DNA from: Lichenicola sp964236105
Lineage (GTDB): Bacteria > Pseudomonadota > Alphaproteobacteria > Acetobacterales > Acetobacteraceae
Reading direction: 5' to 3'
DNA: 64,000 bases
Assembly: GCA_964236105.1 (NCBI GenBank)
Contig: CAXSBC010000008.1
Coordinates: 124,001 to 188,000, forward strand
Below, piece by piece: positions 16,645 to 25,945 of this stretch (within the stretch, counting starts at the first letter, position 1; the number at the start of each line of letters is the position of its first letter). The position numbers were made by a program, and so were the translations under genes. Below the pieces are notes generated by a model that saw nothing but the letters and a program-made list of their open reading frames with translations, was not told the DNA's origin and did no database searches.

Positions 16645-18672
16645 ATGACCGACAGCAATCCCCTTCTCTCGCCCTGGACAACCCCCTTCGCGGCGCCGCC
16701 CTTCGACCGCATCCGGCCGGACCACTTCGCTCCGGCCTTCCACAAGGCGATGGGAGAGCATCTGCAGGAGGTCGCATCGATCGCCGCCAGCCCGGCCGCG
16801 CCCGATTTCGCCAACACCATCGAGGCGCTGGAGCGCAGCGGCCGCGCGCTGGGGCGGGTCGGCGCGGTGTTCTCCAACCTGGTCGTCAGCCTGGGCGGCG
16901 AGGCGCTCGAGGCCATCGACCGGGACATGTCGCCGCTGCTGGCGCAGCACCACATGCGGGTGTCGCTCGATCCGGCCCTGTTCCGGCGCATTGACGCGCT
17001 GCACGAGGCCCGGCACGCGCTCGACCTGGCGCCGGACCAGCTGCGGCTGCTGGAGCGGATGCATCGCGGCCTGATCCGCAGCGGGGCCGCCCTGGCGCCT
17101 GCCGACAAGCTGCGCATGACCGCGATCTCCGAGCGGCTCGCCGTGCTGCACACGCAGTTCGGCCAGAACGTCGTGCATGACGAGAAGGACTGGCATCTCG
17201 CCATCGCCGAGACCGATCTCGACGGGCTGCCCGGCTTCGTGCGGGACGGCGCCAGGCAGGCGGCGGCGGATCGTGGGCTGGACGGCTACGCGATCACCCT
17301 GTCGCGCTCTCTGATCGAGCCGTTCCTGACCTTCTCCGACCGGCGCGACCTGCGCCAGGCCGCCTACCAGGCCTGGATCGCGCGCGGCCTGCAGGCCGGC
17401 CTGCACGACAACCGGCCGCTGATCCCCGAGATCCTGGCGCTGCGCGCCGAGCAGGCGACGCTGCTAGGCTATGCGGACTTCGCCGCCTTCCGGTTGGCCG
17501 ACACCATGGCCGGCACCCCGGAGGCCGCCCAGGGGCTGCTGGAGGAGGTGTGGGAGCCCGCCAAGCGCAAGGCGGCGGCCGAATGCGACCGGTTGCTGGC
17601 GGTGGCGCAGGCGGACGGCCTGCATGACCGGCTGGCGGCCTGGGACTGGCGCTACTACGCCGAGAAGGTGCGCCGGGCCGACTACGCCATCGATGCCGCC
17701 GAGATGAAGCCGTTCTTCGTGCTGGAGAACATCCAGCAGGCGGCGTTCGACACCGCCAGCCGCCTGTTCGGGCTGGGCTTCGTTTCCCGCCCGGACGTGC
17801 CGGTCTATCATCCCGACGTGCGGGCGTACGAGGTGCGCGACGCGGCCGGCCATGTCGGGCTGTTCCTCGCCGACCACTATGCGCGCATGGACAAGCGGTC
17901 CGGCGCCTGGATGAGCAGCTACCGCGACCAGGAGACCCTGGACGCGCCGGTCTCGCCGATCATCGTCAACAACAACAACTTCGCCAAGTCCGAGCCGACG
18001 CTGCTCAGCTTCGACGATGCCCGCACCCTGTTCCACGAGTTCGGCCACGCGCTGCACGGGCTGCTGAGCCAGGTGCGCTACCCGCTGCAGTCGGGCACCT
18101 CGGTGAAGCGCGATTTCGTCGAGTTCCCGAGCCAGGTCTACGAGCACTGGATGGCGCTGCCCGACACGCTGCGCCGCTACGCGCGGCATCACCAGACGGG
18201 CGAGCCGATCCCGGACGCGCTGATCGACCGGCTGCTCGCGGCGCGCAGCTTCAACCAGGGCTTCGCCACCGTGGAGTTCACCGCATCCGCGCTGATCGAC
18301 ATGGCCCTGCACCGTCATCCCGATCCGGGCTCCATCGACATCGAGGCGTTCGAGCGCGCGTTCCTGGCGCAGATCGGCATGCCGGCCGAGATCGGCATCC
18401 GGCATCGCCCGTCGCACTTCCAGCATCTGTTCGCAGGCGGCGGCTACGCGGCCGGCTACTACTCCTACATGTGGTCGGAGGTGCTGGACGCGGACGGCTT
18501 CGACGCCTTCAAGGAGGCGGGCGATCCGTTCGATCCGGCGATCGCGGCACGCCTGCGCACGGTGCTCGGCGCCGGCGACACCCAGGACCCGATGCAGCTC
18601 TACATCGCCTTTCGCGGGCGGCGGCCCAGCATGGCGGCACTTCTGGCGGGACGGGATCTGGTTGCGGCCTGA
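16645..18672 (+). CDS. dcp: Peptidyl-dipeptidase Dcp (M3 metallopeptidase)
   Basis: A 675-aa member of the M3A oligopeptidases, full length, aligning by eye to E. coli Dcp from NPLLSPWTTPF to the end. The zinc site is HEFGHALHGL (near residue 462) with the third ligand Glu in FVEFPSQVYEHW. The substrate-binding Gly/Tyr stretch GGGYAAGYYSYMW lies near the C-terminus. It releases dipeptides from the C-termini of short peptides in the cytosol or periplasm; no signal peptide is seen. It stands alone and is followed by a twin-hairpin element. Confidence 0.93.
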   Translation: MTDSNPLLSPWTTPFAAPPFDRIRPDHFAPAFHKAMGEHLQEVASIAASPAAPDFANTIEALERSGRALGRVGAVFSNLVVSLGGEALEAIDRDMSPLLAQHHMRVSLDPALFRRIDALHEARHALDLAPDQLRLLERMHRGLIRSGAALAPADKLRMTAISERLAVLHTQFGQNVVHDEKDWHLAIAETDLDGLPGFVRDGARQAAADRGLDGYAITLSRSLIEPFLTFSDRRDLRQAAYQAWIARGLQAGLHDNRPLIPEILALRAEQATLLGYADFAAFRLADTMAGTPEAAQGLLEEVWEPAKRKAAAECDRLLAVAQADGLHDRLAAWDWRYYAEKVRRADYAIDAAEMKPFFVLENIQQAAFDTASRLFGLGFVSRPDVPVYHPDVRAYEVRDAAGHVGLFLADHYARMDKRSGAWMSSYRDQETLDAPVSPIIVNNNNFAKSEPTLLSFDDARTLFHEFGHALHGLLSQVRYPLQSGTSVKRDFVEFPSQVYEHWMALPDTLRRYARHHQTGEPIPDALIDRLLAARSFNQGFATVEFTASALIDMALHRHPDPGSIDIEAFERAFLAQIGMPAEIGIRHRPSHFQHLFAGGGYAAGYYSYMWSEVLDADGFDAFKEAGDPFDPAIAARLRTVLGAGDTQDPMQLYIAFRGRRPSMAALLAGRDLVAA

Positions 18673-18690
18673 GGAGCGATAAGGATAAGG

Positions 18691-18731
18691 CCAGGGCGCT
18701 GCCCTGGACCCGCTCAAGGCGCAGCCTTGAG
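18691..18731. repeat. Twin-hairpin REP-like intergenic element
   Basis: Two adjacent perfect hairpins: CCAGGGC-gct-GCCCTGG (18691-18707) and CTCAAGGC-gca-GCCTTGAG (18713-18731). They lie 19 bp after the dcp stop. The core GCGCTGCCCTG(G/C)ACCCG recurs in degenerate form at 54101-54117, which argues for a dispersed repeat rather than only a terminator. Confidence 0.55.
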
Positions 18732-18813
18732 AATCCGGTTGTAAGGGCTCTGGCCGATCCTGGGATGAGGGGATACCTGGCGTGTGACCGGGACCTGGGG
18801 GGAGGGGACGGCG

Positions 18814-19836
18814 ATGTCGGGCGTGACGGCGACGGATCCGCAGCAGCAGGCGCTGATGGACCGCGCGGTCAACCATCTGGTGACCCACTACAGCCCCAGC
18901 GGCAAGCGCGTCGGCTGGCTGATGATCTCCTCGATCCTGGTGGAAGCCTGGGACCTCTACTCGATCGCCTTCGTGCCCATCTTCCTGCGCGAGCAGTATC
19001 ATCCGTCACCCGCCCTGCTCGGGCTGGCCGGTGCCGGCACCCAGGGCGGCGCGATCCTGGGCTCGCTGCTCGGCGGCTGGCTGTCGGACCGGATCGGCCA
19101 GCGCGCGATCTTCCTCACCACCATGGTCATGTCGTGATCTTCGCGCTGGCGCAGGCCTTCGTGCCGAGCATGGCGTGACTGGTGGCGGTGCGGCTGATCC
19201 TGGGCATCCCGCTCGGCAGCGACATCTCCAACGGCTACACCCACACCATGGAGTTCCTGCCGCGCGGCGAACGCGAGGTGATGGGCAACCGCTGGCAATT
19301 CATGTTCGCGCTCGGCGAGGTGTTCGCGCTCGCCGTCATCGCCCTGCCGCTCTGGATGGCGCTGCCGCACTGGCTGGTGTGGCGCATCATGCTGGGCTTC
19401 GGCGCGGTGCCGGCGGCGATCATCTTCGCCCTGCGCTACAACCTGCCCGAGACCGCGATCTGGCTGATCCGGCGCGGCCGCTTCCGCGAGGCCAAGCAGG
19501 TCGCGGTGCAGATGTATCACGACCCGCTCGACTTCCTGCCAGACCAGGACGTCGTGCTGCCGCAGCCCCGCGCGCTCGACGTCCTCACCCATATCCGCCG
19601 CGACCCGGTCCGCTGGCGCGCCACCCTGTTCGGCTGGATCGCCTGCTTCGCTCAGGAGCAGCGAGTTCTACGTGTTCGTCAAGCTGCCGTCGTTCCTGGC
19701 GATCTTCCTGTTCCCGGTGCTGTTCAACGCCATCGGCCACGGCAACGCCACGCTGTTCACCGCCATCTTCCCGCTGATCGGCCTGCTCGCCGCGATCTTC
19801 ATCCTGCCGGAGGTGTACGGGTATCACGATGACTAG
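18814..19836 (+). pseudogene. Decayed MFS metabolite transporter
   Basis: Starts well (GGGAGGGGACGGCG before the ATG at 18814) with MSGVTATDPQQQALMDRAVN and the MFS loop LLGGWLSDRIGQRA. A frameshift follows near 19133 and an in-frame TGA at 19176-19178 (PSMA*LVAVRL). The reading then continues through ILGIPLGSDISNGYTHTMEF and WIACFAQE. Near 19655 the frame changes again and jumps to YVFVKLPSFLAIFLFPVLFN and LPEVYGYHDD, the normal C-terminus of this family. By comparison with sugar/metabolite:H+ symporters of about 450-480 residues, over 100 residues are missing at that join. Three lesions make it non-functional. Confidence 0.85.
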
Positions 19837-20263
19837 GGTGGGCGGCGATTGTGGTTGCTGCCGTGCTAGCTTTGGCTCGAAAAGCCCCACGAATACTGGC
19901 CGGGACTTCTAGCCGGCTTGCGAATGGCCACGCTTCTGGCACCTTGGAGCCTTCCAGCGCATGAGGCCTGGAGGTTATCCAAGCCTGACCTTTGGCGGTG
20001 TAACAGGCTGGTTGAACTTGCGGGCAGAGGGTCGGCTTTTGATGCGAAGCGGACCTTCCTGATCCCGATCAACTTGACCGGGTATGGCCGGACCGGACAA
20101 TTCGCTCTTGAGCGAGATATGGAAGCTGCGGTGACCGATCTTGGGGATCGGCAGCGCGGTGCTGGCGCGCTCGTTTCCCGACACGGGCAACTCGTTGGTG
20201 TCGTGCCTCTTAGCGTCGCACCTGGCACGGGCTTCTCCGTTTCCAACAGCAGGTGCAATCATC
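19837..20263. other. Gene-free 427 bp with possible dispersed-repeat fossil
   Basis: No convincing gene. The stretch near 20030-20060 reads SAFDAKRTF on the plus strand and KVRFASKADP on the minus strand. These strings resemble the short spurious hypotheticals that arise from dispersed intergenic repeats in alphaproteobacteria. Base composition is lower in G+C than the flanks by eye. No promoter for the SDR at 20264 could be fixed. Confidence 0.35.
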
Positions 20264-21256
20264 ATGGCCAAGATCGCCGTCATCACAGGAGCCGGCGCCG
20301 GCGTCGGGCGGGCGGCTGCCGAGGAGTTCGCGTCGCACGGCTTCGATCTGGCGCTGCTCTCGCGAGATCCGGATCGGCTGGAGCGCGCGGCGACGGCGCT
20401 GCGCCTGAAGGGGGTGCGGGTGCTGGCGATCCCGACCGACGTTGCGGATGCCGATGCCGTGGAGGCGGCCGCGACCCGGACCGAGCAGGAGCTCGGGCCG
20501 ATCGACGTGTGGGTGAACGTGGCGATGGCGACGGTGTTCGCGCCGGTGTCCAGGCTGACCGCAGCCGAGTTCGAGCGCGGCACGAAGGTGACGTATCTCG
20601 GACAGGTGCACGGCACCATGGCGGCGCTGGCCAGGATGCGGACGCGCAACCGCGGCACGATCGTCAATGTCGGCTCGGCGCTGGCGTTCCGCTCGGTGCC
20701 GCTGCAATCGATCTATTGCGGCGCCAAGTTCGCGATCCGCGGCTTCACCGACAGCCTGCGGTCGGAGATCATCCACGACAAGCTCGACGTACATCTGACG
20801 ATGGTCGACCTGCCGGCGGTGAACACGCCGCAGTTCGATTGGGCGATGAACAAGATGGGCAAGAAGGCGATGCCGGTGCCGCCGATCTTCCAGCCGGAGG
20901 TCCCGGCGCGGGCGATCTATTTCGCCGCCACCCACCGCAGGCGCGAGGTGTGGGTCGGTTTCCCGACGGTGGCCGCGATCCTGGCCAACCGGGTGGCGCC
21001 GGGCTGGATCGACCGGTATCTGGCCAGGACCGGCTACAGCAGCCAGATGACCGACCAGGACCTGCCGCAGGATGCGCCGGCCAATCTGTTCGAGGCGGTG
21101 CCCGGCGACTACGGGGCGCATGGTCGCTTCGATAGCCAGGCGCGCAGCGGAAGCTGGGAGATGTTCACCGACCGGCACCGGACCGCGTTCTATGCGGCAG
21201 CCGGGATTGGTGCAGTGGCGATCCTGCACCAGCTTGCCAAACGGCTGGGCGTCTGA
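20264..21256 (+). CDS. SDR-family oxidoreductase with C-terminal hydrophobic helix
   Basis: A 330-aa classical SDR with an extension. It has the cofactor motif VITGAGAGVG (near 6-15), NVGSALAF for the catalytic Ser, and YCGAKFAIRG (Tyr-xxx-Lys). The usual NNAG is replaced by NVAMAT. After the roughly 250-aa SDR core comes a tail ending in a hydrophobic helix (AFYAAAGIGAVAILHQL) that may anchor it to the membrane. Substrate unknown. Two bases separate it from the GH15 gene, so they are co-transcribed. The start ATG at 20264 opens with MAKIAVITG. Confidence 0.8.
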   Translation: MAKIAVITGAGAGVGRAAAEEFASHGFDLALLSRDPDRLERAATALRLKGVRVLAIPTDVADADAVEAAATRTEQELGPIDVWVNVAMATVFAPVSRLTAAEFERGTKVTYLGQVHGTMAALARMRTRNRGTIVNVGSALAFRSVPLQSIYCGAKFAIRGFTDSLRSEIIHDKLDVHLTMVDLPAVNTPQFDWAMNKMGKKAMPVPPIFQPEVPARAIYFAATHRRREVWVGFPTVAAILANRVAPGWIDRYLARTGYSSQMTDQDLPQDAPANLFEAVPGDYGAHGRFDSQARSGSWEMFTDRHRTAFYAAAGIGAVAILHQLAKRLGV

Positions 21257-21258
21257 CG

Positions 21259-23037
21259 ATGAGCCGCCCGATCGAGGACTACGCGCTGATCGGCGATGGC
21301 GAGACCGCCGCGCTGGTCAGCCGGGACGGCTCGGTCGACTGGCTATGCTGGCCGCGCTTCGATGACGACGCGTGTTTTGCGGCGCTGCTTGGCGACGACA
21401 GCCACGGCGCCTGGTCGATCCGGCCGACCGCATCGGTAATTCGCAGCACGCGTCGCTATCAGCACGACACGCTGGTGGTGGAGGCGACTTTCGAAACCGG
21501 GACCGGGGTCGTCAAGCTGATCGACTTCATGCCGAGGCGGCAGACCGAACAAGCCTCGCTGATCCGCATCGTCGAAGGGGTCAGCGGGCAGGTCGAGATG
21601 GAGCTGACCATGCGGCTGCGCTTCGACTATGGCGCACTGCCGCCCTGGTCTGAGCCGGCAGGCAACGGGTTCATGGCCAAAGTGGGTCCGGATCTGGTCG
21701 TGCTGCATGCGCCGGTGCCGGTCACGGTCGGCGCGCACGATGCCACCGCAACCTTCATGGTGACAGAAGGCGAGCGGCATGCGTTCGTGCTGCGCTACGG
21801 GCGGGCGACGCAAGCGCCGCCGGGTCCGATCGACGCAGAGGCGGAACTCGAGACTGCGCAGCGCGACAGCCGGGACTGGATCGCCGCGTTCGACACCGGC
21901 AAGACCGATTGGCCGGATCTGGTGAAGCGATCGCTGATTACGCTGAGGGCGATGATTCATGAGCCGAGCGGCGGCATCGTCGCGGCGCCGACGACGTCGT
22001 TGCCGGAAGCCCCTGGCGGCACGATGAACTGGGACTATCGCTATTGCTGGCTGCGGGATTCGACCTTCACGCTGGGGGCGTTCCTGAATGCAGGCTTCAC
22101 CCGGGAGGCGGAACGCTGGCGCGCCTGGCTGCTGCGCGCGATCGCCGGGTCGCCAGAGCGGATCAGGATCATGTATCGGGTCGATGGCGCGCGGCATCTC
22201 AGTGAATGGGAGGTGGACAGCCTGCCCGGCTATCGCCGGTCGCTGCCGGTGAGGATCGGCAATGCGGCCTCCACCCAGCATCAGATTGACGTGTTCGGGG
22301 AGGTGCTCGACTGCCTGCATCTGGCGGAGACGGCTGGGATCTCGTCTAGCGACCAGGAGTTGCTGGCGGTGGAGGCGCTGGTCCGCCATCTCGAGAACAC
22401 CTGGTCGACGCGCGGTTCGGGCATCTGGGAATCCCGGGACAGGCCCAGGAACTACACCTACTCCAAGGTGATGGCCTGGGTCGGGATCGACCGGTCGGTG
22501 CGTCGGCTGGAGCGGGCGACGGGCAAGCATGCGGACCGGATTGCACATCTGGATGCATTGCGCCGGACGATCCATGACGAGGTCTGCGCCGAGGGTTGGA
22601 ATGAAGGGCTCGGCAGCTTCACCCAATATTATGGCGGGCACGAGATCGATGCGAGCCTGCTGCTGATTCCGTTGGTTGGCTTCCTGCCGCCCGACGATCG
22701 CCGGATCGTCGCCACCGTGGAGACGATCCAGCGAGAGCTTGGCGAAGGCGGGCTGATTCGGCGGATGAAAGCCGAGCCTGGCAAACCGGCGGAGGGCGCG
22801 TTCCTGGCCTGCTCGTGCTGGATGGCGGACTGCCTGTCGATGATGGGCCGACACGTGGAGGCACGCGCCCAGTTCGAGCGCGTGATCGCGGTGGCGAACG
22901 ACGTCGAACTTTTCTCAGAGGAATACGATGTGCCGGCGCGGCATCTGGCTGGCAACTTCCCGCAGGCGCTGACCCATCTGGCTGTGGTCAACACCGCACT
23001 GGGCCTGAGCGGCCCGGTCAGGCATCGCGGCGGCTAG
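21259..23037 (+). CDS. Glycoside hydrolase family 15 protein (trehalase/glucoamylase-like)
   Basis: A 592-aa GH15 protein. The N-terminal beta-sandwich begins IEDYALIGDGETAALVSRDGSVDWLCWPRFD, diagnostic of bacterial GH15 members. The (alpha/alpha)6 barrel contains NWDYRYCWLRDSTFTLGAF and GWNEGLGSFTQYYGG with a candidate catalytic glutamate, and FSEEYDVPARHLAGNFPQALTH near the C-terminus with the second. Characterised relatives are trehalases or glucan glucohydrolases; the two cannot be separated here. No signal peptide, so it is cytosolic. It follows the SDR gene by 2 bp. Confidence 0.85.
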   Translation: MSRPIEDYALIGDGETAALVSRDGSVDWLCWPRFDDDACFAALLGDDSHGAWSIRPTASVIRSTRRYQHDTLVVEATFETGTGVVKLIDFMPRRQTEQASLIRIVEGVSGQVEMELTMRLRFDYGALPPWSEPAGNGFMAKVGPDLVVLHAPVPVTVGAHDATATFMVTEGERHAFVLRYGRATQAPPGPIDAEAELETAQRDSRDWIAAFDTGKTDWPDLVKRSLITLRAMIHEPSGGIVAAPTTSLPEAPGGTMNWDYRYCWLRDSTFTLGAFLNAGFTREAERWRAWLLRAIAGSPERIRIMYRVDGARHLSEWEVDSLPGYRRSLPVRIGNAASTQHQIDVFGEVLDCLHLAETAGISSSDQELLAVEALVRHLENTWSTRGSGIWESRDRPRNYTYSKVMAWVGIDRSVRRLERATGKHADRIAHLDALRRTIHDEVCAEGWNEGLGSFTQYYGGHEIDASLLLIPLVGFLPPDDRRIVATVETIQRELGEGGLIRRMKAEPGKPAEGAFLACSCWMADCLSMMGRHVEARAQFERVIAVANDVELFSEEYDVPARHLAGNFPQALTHLAVVNTALGLSGPVRHRGG

Positions 23038-23545
23038 CAACGGCTTGGACCAATACCAAGGCGTGGTGACCGGAACCCATCCAACTCGAAGGCCGCTCGC
23101 GCCTTGTGAGATCAGGCGGACCGGCCGGTTCCGCTCAGCAAGCGGAGGTGCGCCTCTACACCACAGCCGGTTCACTGAAAACCTACGGCTCTACAGACGG
23201 CCTTGGTTACCGAGTAAACCAAGAGGAGGTTGTGCCGGGCATCGGCATTGCCGTACAGATGAGTAGAGGGCTGCCTTGATCCATCCTGACTGGCTGTAGT
23301 CGAAAGTCCGGTTCACACATAGTCCGGTCCGGAACAGGGTTGGGGAAAGCGAACGTTTGGAACTCAGCGTTCTGCTGCCTTTAACCCTGATTGAATCGTC
23401 AAGCCTTCCGGCTAGCATCAGGACAACGGACATCGGCTAGTTCTGGCTCTTGGTCGTTCGGTGCTTATTCTAGATTCAAGGCGTGTAGGTCGACCGCTTG
23501 ATAACGGACTGCGCTTCCAACCCGGAGGCGAAGTCCACGACAGCC
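23038..23545. other. Gene-free 508-bp stretch of lower G+C
   Basis: No open frame here has plausible coding character, and no RNA fold or inverted terminal repeat was recognised. The DNA is clearly less G+C-rich than both neighbours, with runs such as TTTAACCCTGATTGAATCG. It sits between the ends of two convergent genes and looks like eroded foreign sequence. Confidence 0.4.
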
Positions 23546-24346
23546 CTAATAGACCGACCCACCCCCACCCGGTCCCGCCCCCTTTCCGAACGACGCCGCC
23601 AGCCCGTCGGCCGCCCCCCGCAGCAGCCCGACATCGGTTCCCACGGCCACGAACCGCGCCCCCAGCGCCAGTGCCCGGCGGGCCAGCGTCTTGTCGCCCC
23701 AGATGATCCCGGCCGCCTTGCCCGAGGCGACGATCCGGGCGAACGCGTCCTCGATCGCGGCCATCACCGGGGGCGCGGTCGGCTCGCCGAGATGGCCGAG
23801 CGAGGCGGACAGGTCGGCCGGGCCGATGAACAGCCCGTCCACCCCCTCCACGCTGGCGATCGCCTCGAGATTGTCCAGCCCGAGGCGGGTTTCGATCTGC
23901 ACCAGCAGGCACACTTCCGCATCGGCTGCCGCGAGGTAGCCGTCGCGCCGGTCGAAGCCCGAGACGCGTCCGACCGCGGCACCCACGCCGCGCACCCCGC
24001 GCGGCGGATAGCGCGTGGCGGCCACCAGCGCCTCCGCCTGCGCGCGCGTCTCCACCATCGGCACCAGCAGCGTCTGCACGCCGATATCCAGCAGCTGCTT
24101 GATCATCCAGGTCTCGCCCACCGGCGGCCGGACGATCGGATGCGTGGGATAGGGCGCAATCGCCTGCAGCTGCGACAGGATCGTGCGCAGGTCGTTCGGC
24201 CCGTGCTCGGCGTCGATCAGCAGCCAGTCATAGCCGGAGCCGGCGCACAGCTCGGCCGTGTAGGCCTCCGCGAGCGACAGCCACAGGCCGATCTGCGCCT
24301 GCGGCTCCCGCAGCCTCGCCTTGAACACGTTGCCGATCATCGCCAT
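23546..24346 (-). CDS. HpcH/HpaI family aldolase (2-oxo-3-deoxy acid aldolase)
   Basis: A 266-aa class II pyruvate aldolase. Family landmarks in order: IGLWLSLAEAYTAEL, DWLLIDAEHGPND (near 45-57, catalytic His), IVRPPVGE, QTLLVPMVETRAQAE (metal-binding Glu), YPPRGVRGVG, LVQIETRLGLDNLEAI (Glu) and GLFIGPADLSASLG (Asp). It cleaves 4-hydroxy-2-oxo acids (4-hydroxy-2-oxoheptanedioate or 2-keto-3-deoxy-rhamnonate type) to pyruvate and an aldehyde, using a divalent metal. The ATG at 24346 gives the normal family N-terminus. No pathway neighbours, so the substrate is open. The tail is glycine-rich. Confidence 0.85.
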   Translation of the reverse strand: MAMIGNVFKARLREPQAQIGLWLSLAEAYTAELCAGSGYDWLLIDAEHGPNDLRTILSQLQAIAPYPTHPIVRPPVGETWMIKQLLDIGVQTLLVPMVETRAQAEALVAATRYPPRGVRGVGAAVGRVSGFDRRDGYLAAADAEVCLLVQIETRLGLDNLEAIASVEGVDGLFIGPADLSASLGHLGEPTAPPVMAAIEDAFARIVASGKAAGIIWGDKTLARRALALGARFVAVGTDVGLLRGAADGLAASFGKGAGPGGGGSVY

Positions 24347-24490
24347 TCGTTCCCGCCATCCATCCGCTCGATATGTTGCCGCGACCGTATCACGCGCCGC
24401 AGCCGTGCGTCCGCCGTTGCAACCGGTCACGCACACCCGACGCGCCGGCGTCTCGCTGTCGTCGAGACTGGACATACCGGCACCCGTCGC

Positions 24491-24783
24491 ATGCTCTTCC
24501 TCGCCTGTGCCTTCGTCCTGACCGTCATGCATCCCGGCGCGACCGCGATCCTGGCGACCGAGTCCGGACCGCCGCGGGCGGGCGGGATCGACGACGCCTC
24601 CTGGCGGGCCTGGACCGGGGATGTCTGCAGCGCGATCGACGTGATCAGCATGCTGTTCCTCGCGCGGTCGCTGGGCGCTGGGGCTTCAAGCAGTATAGTG
24701 CCGGCCCGTGGCGGATCGTCGGCGCCGTCCTGATGATCGCCGGCATCGGCCTCGTCGCCCGGCTTGAGGGACCGTCCCCATGA
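24491..24783 (+). pseudogene. Small membrane protein reading, probably frameshifted
   Basis: From ATG 24491 the frame reads a hydrophobic start (LFLACAFVLTVMHPGATAIL) and DVISMLFLARSLGA. It then turns into low-quality sequence ending at 24733. In the next frame the expected continuation appears: WGFKQYSAGPWRIVGAVLM and IAGIGLVARLEG, ending at 24783. A one-base slip near 24678 would restore a protein of about 97 aa with two or three membrane helices. Family unknown. It could be a sequencing slip, a decayed gene, or not a gene. Confidence 0.35.
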
Positions 24784-24831
24784 GCCGGTCGCCCGGGCCG
24801 GGCAACGCATCGGCAGGCAGAGGCCAGCATC

Positions 24832-25065
24832 ATGCGCGTTCCCGTCATCCTGCCACTCGCCGCCATGCTGGGCCTGGCCGCCTGCTCGGGCACGCCGCCC
24901 GGCCCGGATCAACGCCGGGCGGCACAGGACGAGCTCAATCCGTCCGGCAGGCCCTATGACGGCCCGCGGGGCGTGGTGGCCTCGGCGCCGCCGGCAGACA
25001 ATGGCGACCCGCGCCTGTCGTGCCATCCCGAAGGCGTCGGCGTGGTCTGCGCCCGCCCGCCCTGA
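24832..25065 (+). CDS. Small lipoprotein, hypothetical
   Basis: A 77-aa protein with a lipoprotein signal: MRVPVILPLAAMLGLAACSG, lipobox LAAC with Cys18. The mature 60 residues are Pro/Gly-rich (YDGPRGVVASAPPADNGDPR) with two further cysteines near the C-terminus (LSCHPEGVGVVCA) that could form a disulfide in the periplasm. No function assigned. It lies on the plus strand in an otherwise empty gap. Confidence 0.65.
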   Translation: MRVPVILPLAAMLGLAACSGTPPGPDQRRAAQDELNPSGRPYDGPRGVVASAPPADNGDPRLSCHPEGVGVVCARPP

Positions 25066-25147
25066 CCAACGGCGCTTGCCGACCGGACGGGCTGGACAGG
25101 CCGCGCCATCGGCGTGGGCAGCGGGCGGACCGGGCCAGGACCTCGGG

Positions 25148-25891
25148 TCAGCTCCCCGACACCAGCCGTTCCGCCAGCCCCGGCGCCAGGCGCAGCAGCA
25201 GCGGAAGCCAGCGGACCTGGCCCGGCAGGATCTCGATCGCGCCGCGGGACGCACCGCGGAGCACGTCCCGGGCCAGCGCGTCCGACGACAGCTTGGCCCC
25301 GCCCTTGTGGCGGGTGCCGGGCGTGTCGACCAGCGGCGGCAGCACCTCGGTCACGCCGATGCGCAGCGCCGTCAGCTGCCGCCGCAGCGACTTGCAGAAG
25401 CTGTGCAGCCCGGCCTTGGAGGCCGAATAGACCGGCGCGCTGGTGGCCGGCGCCAGCCCGTATCCCGAGCCGACGACGATGATGCGCGATGGTGCTGCGG
25501 CGCGCAGGCCCGGCATGAAGGAGGCGACGAGCTGGATCGGGCCGGCGAGATTGATGTCCACCTCGCGAGCCGGCTCGTCGACGCCGATCCCGGGATCTCC
25601 GAAGTCGAGCGTGCGCAGGATGCCGGCGTTGCTGACCAGCAGGTCGATCTGCGGCGCTGCCGCCAGCGTCGTTCCGGCCCACCGGCGGACCGCCTCCGCG
25701 TCGGCCATGTCGCAGACGGCACCTCGCACGCCGGGATAGTCCTGCTCGAGCCGGCGCAGCCGGTCGGCATCCCGCCCGCAGGTGAAGACGCGGTAGCCGT
25801 CCGCCTGCAGGGCGGCCACGAACGAGCGGCCGATCCCCGATGAGCCGCCGCTGACCACAGCGACCGGCGTGCGCGTCGACGAGGCGTTCAT
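25148..25891 (-). CDS. SDR-family NAD(P)-dependent oxidoreductase (DltE-like)
   Basis: A 247-aa classical SDR. Cofactor motif VVSGGSSGIGRSF (near 12-24), then CGRDADRLRRLE suggesting NADP preference, LVSNAGIL and YSASKAGLHSF (Tyr-xxx-Lys). The C-terminal region VLPPLVDTPGT is typical of the DltE/oxidoreductase subgroup; the substrate is unknown. It is 54 bp downstream of the MFS transporter gene on the same strand, so the two may be co-transcribed. Confidence 0.82.
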   Translation of the reverse strand: MNASSTRTPVAVVSGGSSGIGRSFVAALQADGYRVFTCGRDADRLRRLEQDYPGVRGAVCDMADAEAVRRWAGTTLAAAPQIDLLVSNAGILRTLDFGDPGIGVDEPAREVDINLAGPIQLVASFMPGLRAAAPSRIIVVGSGYGLAPATSAPVYSASKAGLHSFCKSLRRQLTALRIGVTEVLPPLVDTPGTRHKGGAKLSSDALARDVLRGASRGAIEILPGQVRWLPLLLRLAPGLAERLVSGS

Positions 25892-25945
25892 TTGCGGTGT
25901 CCTCCTTCAAGGGCAGGCCTGGCGGGTCCATCCGATCGGGCCGGA

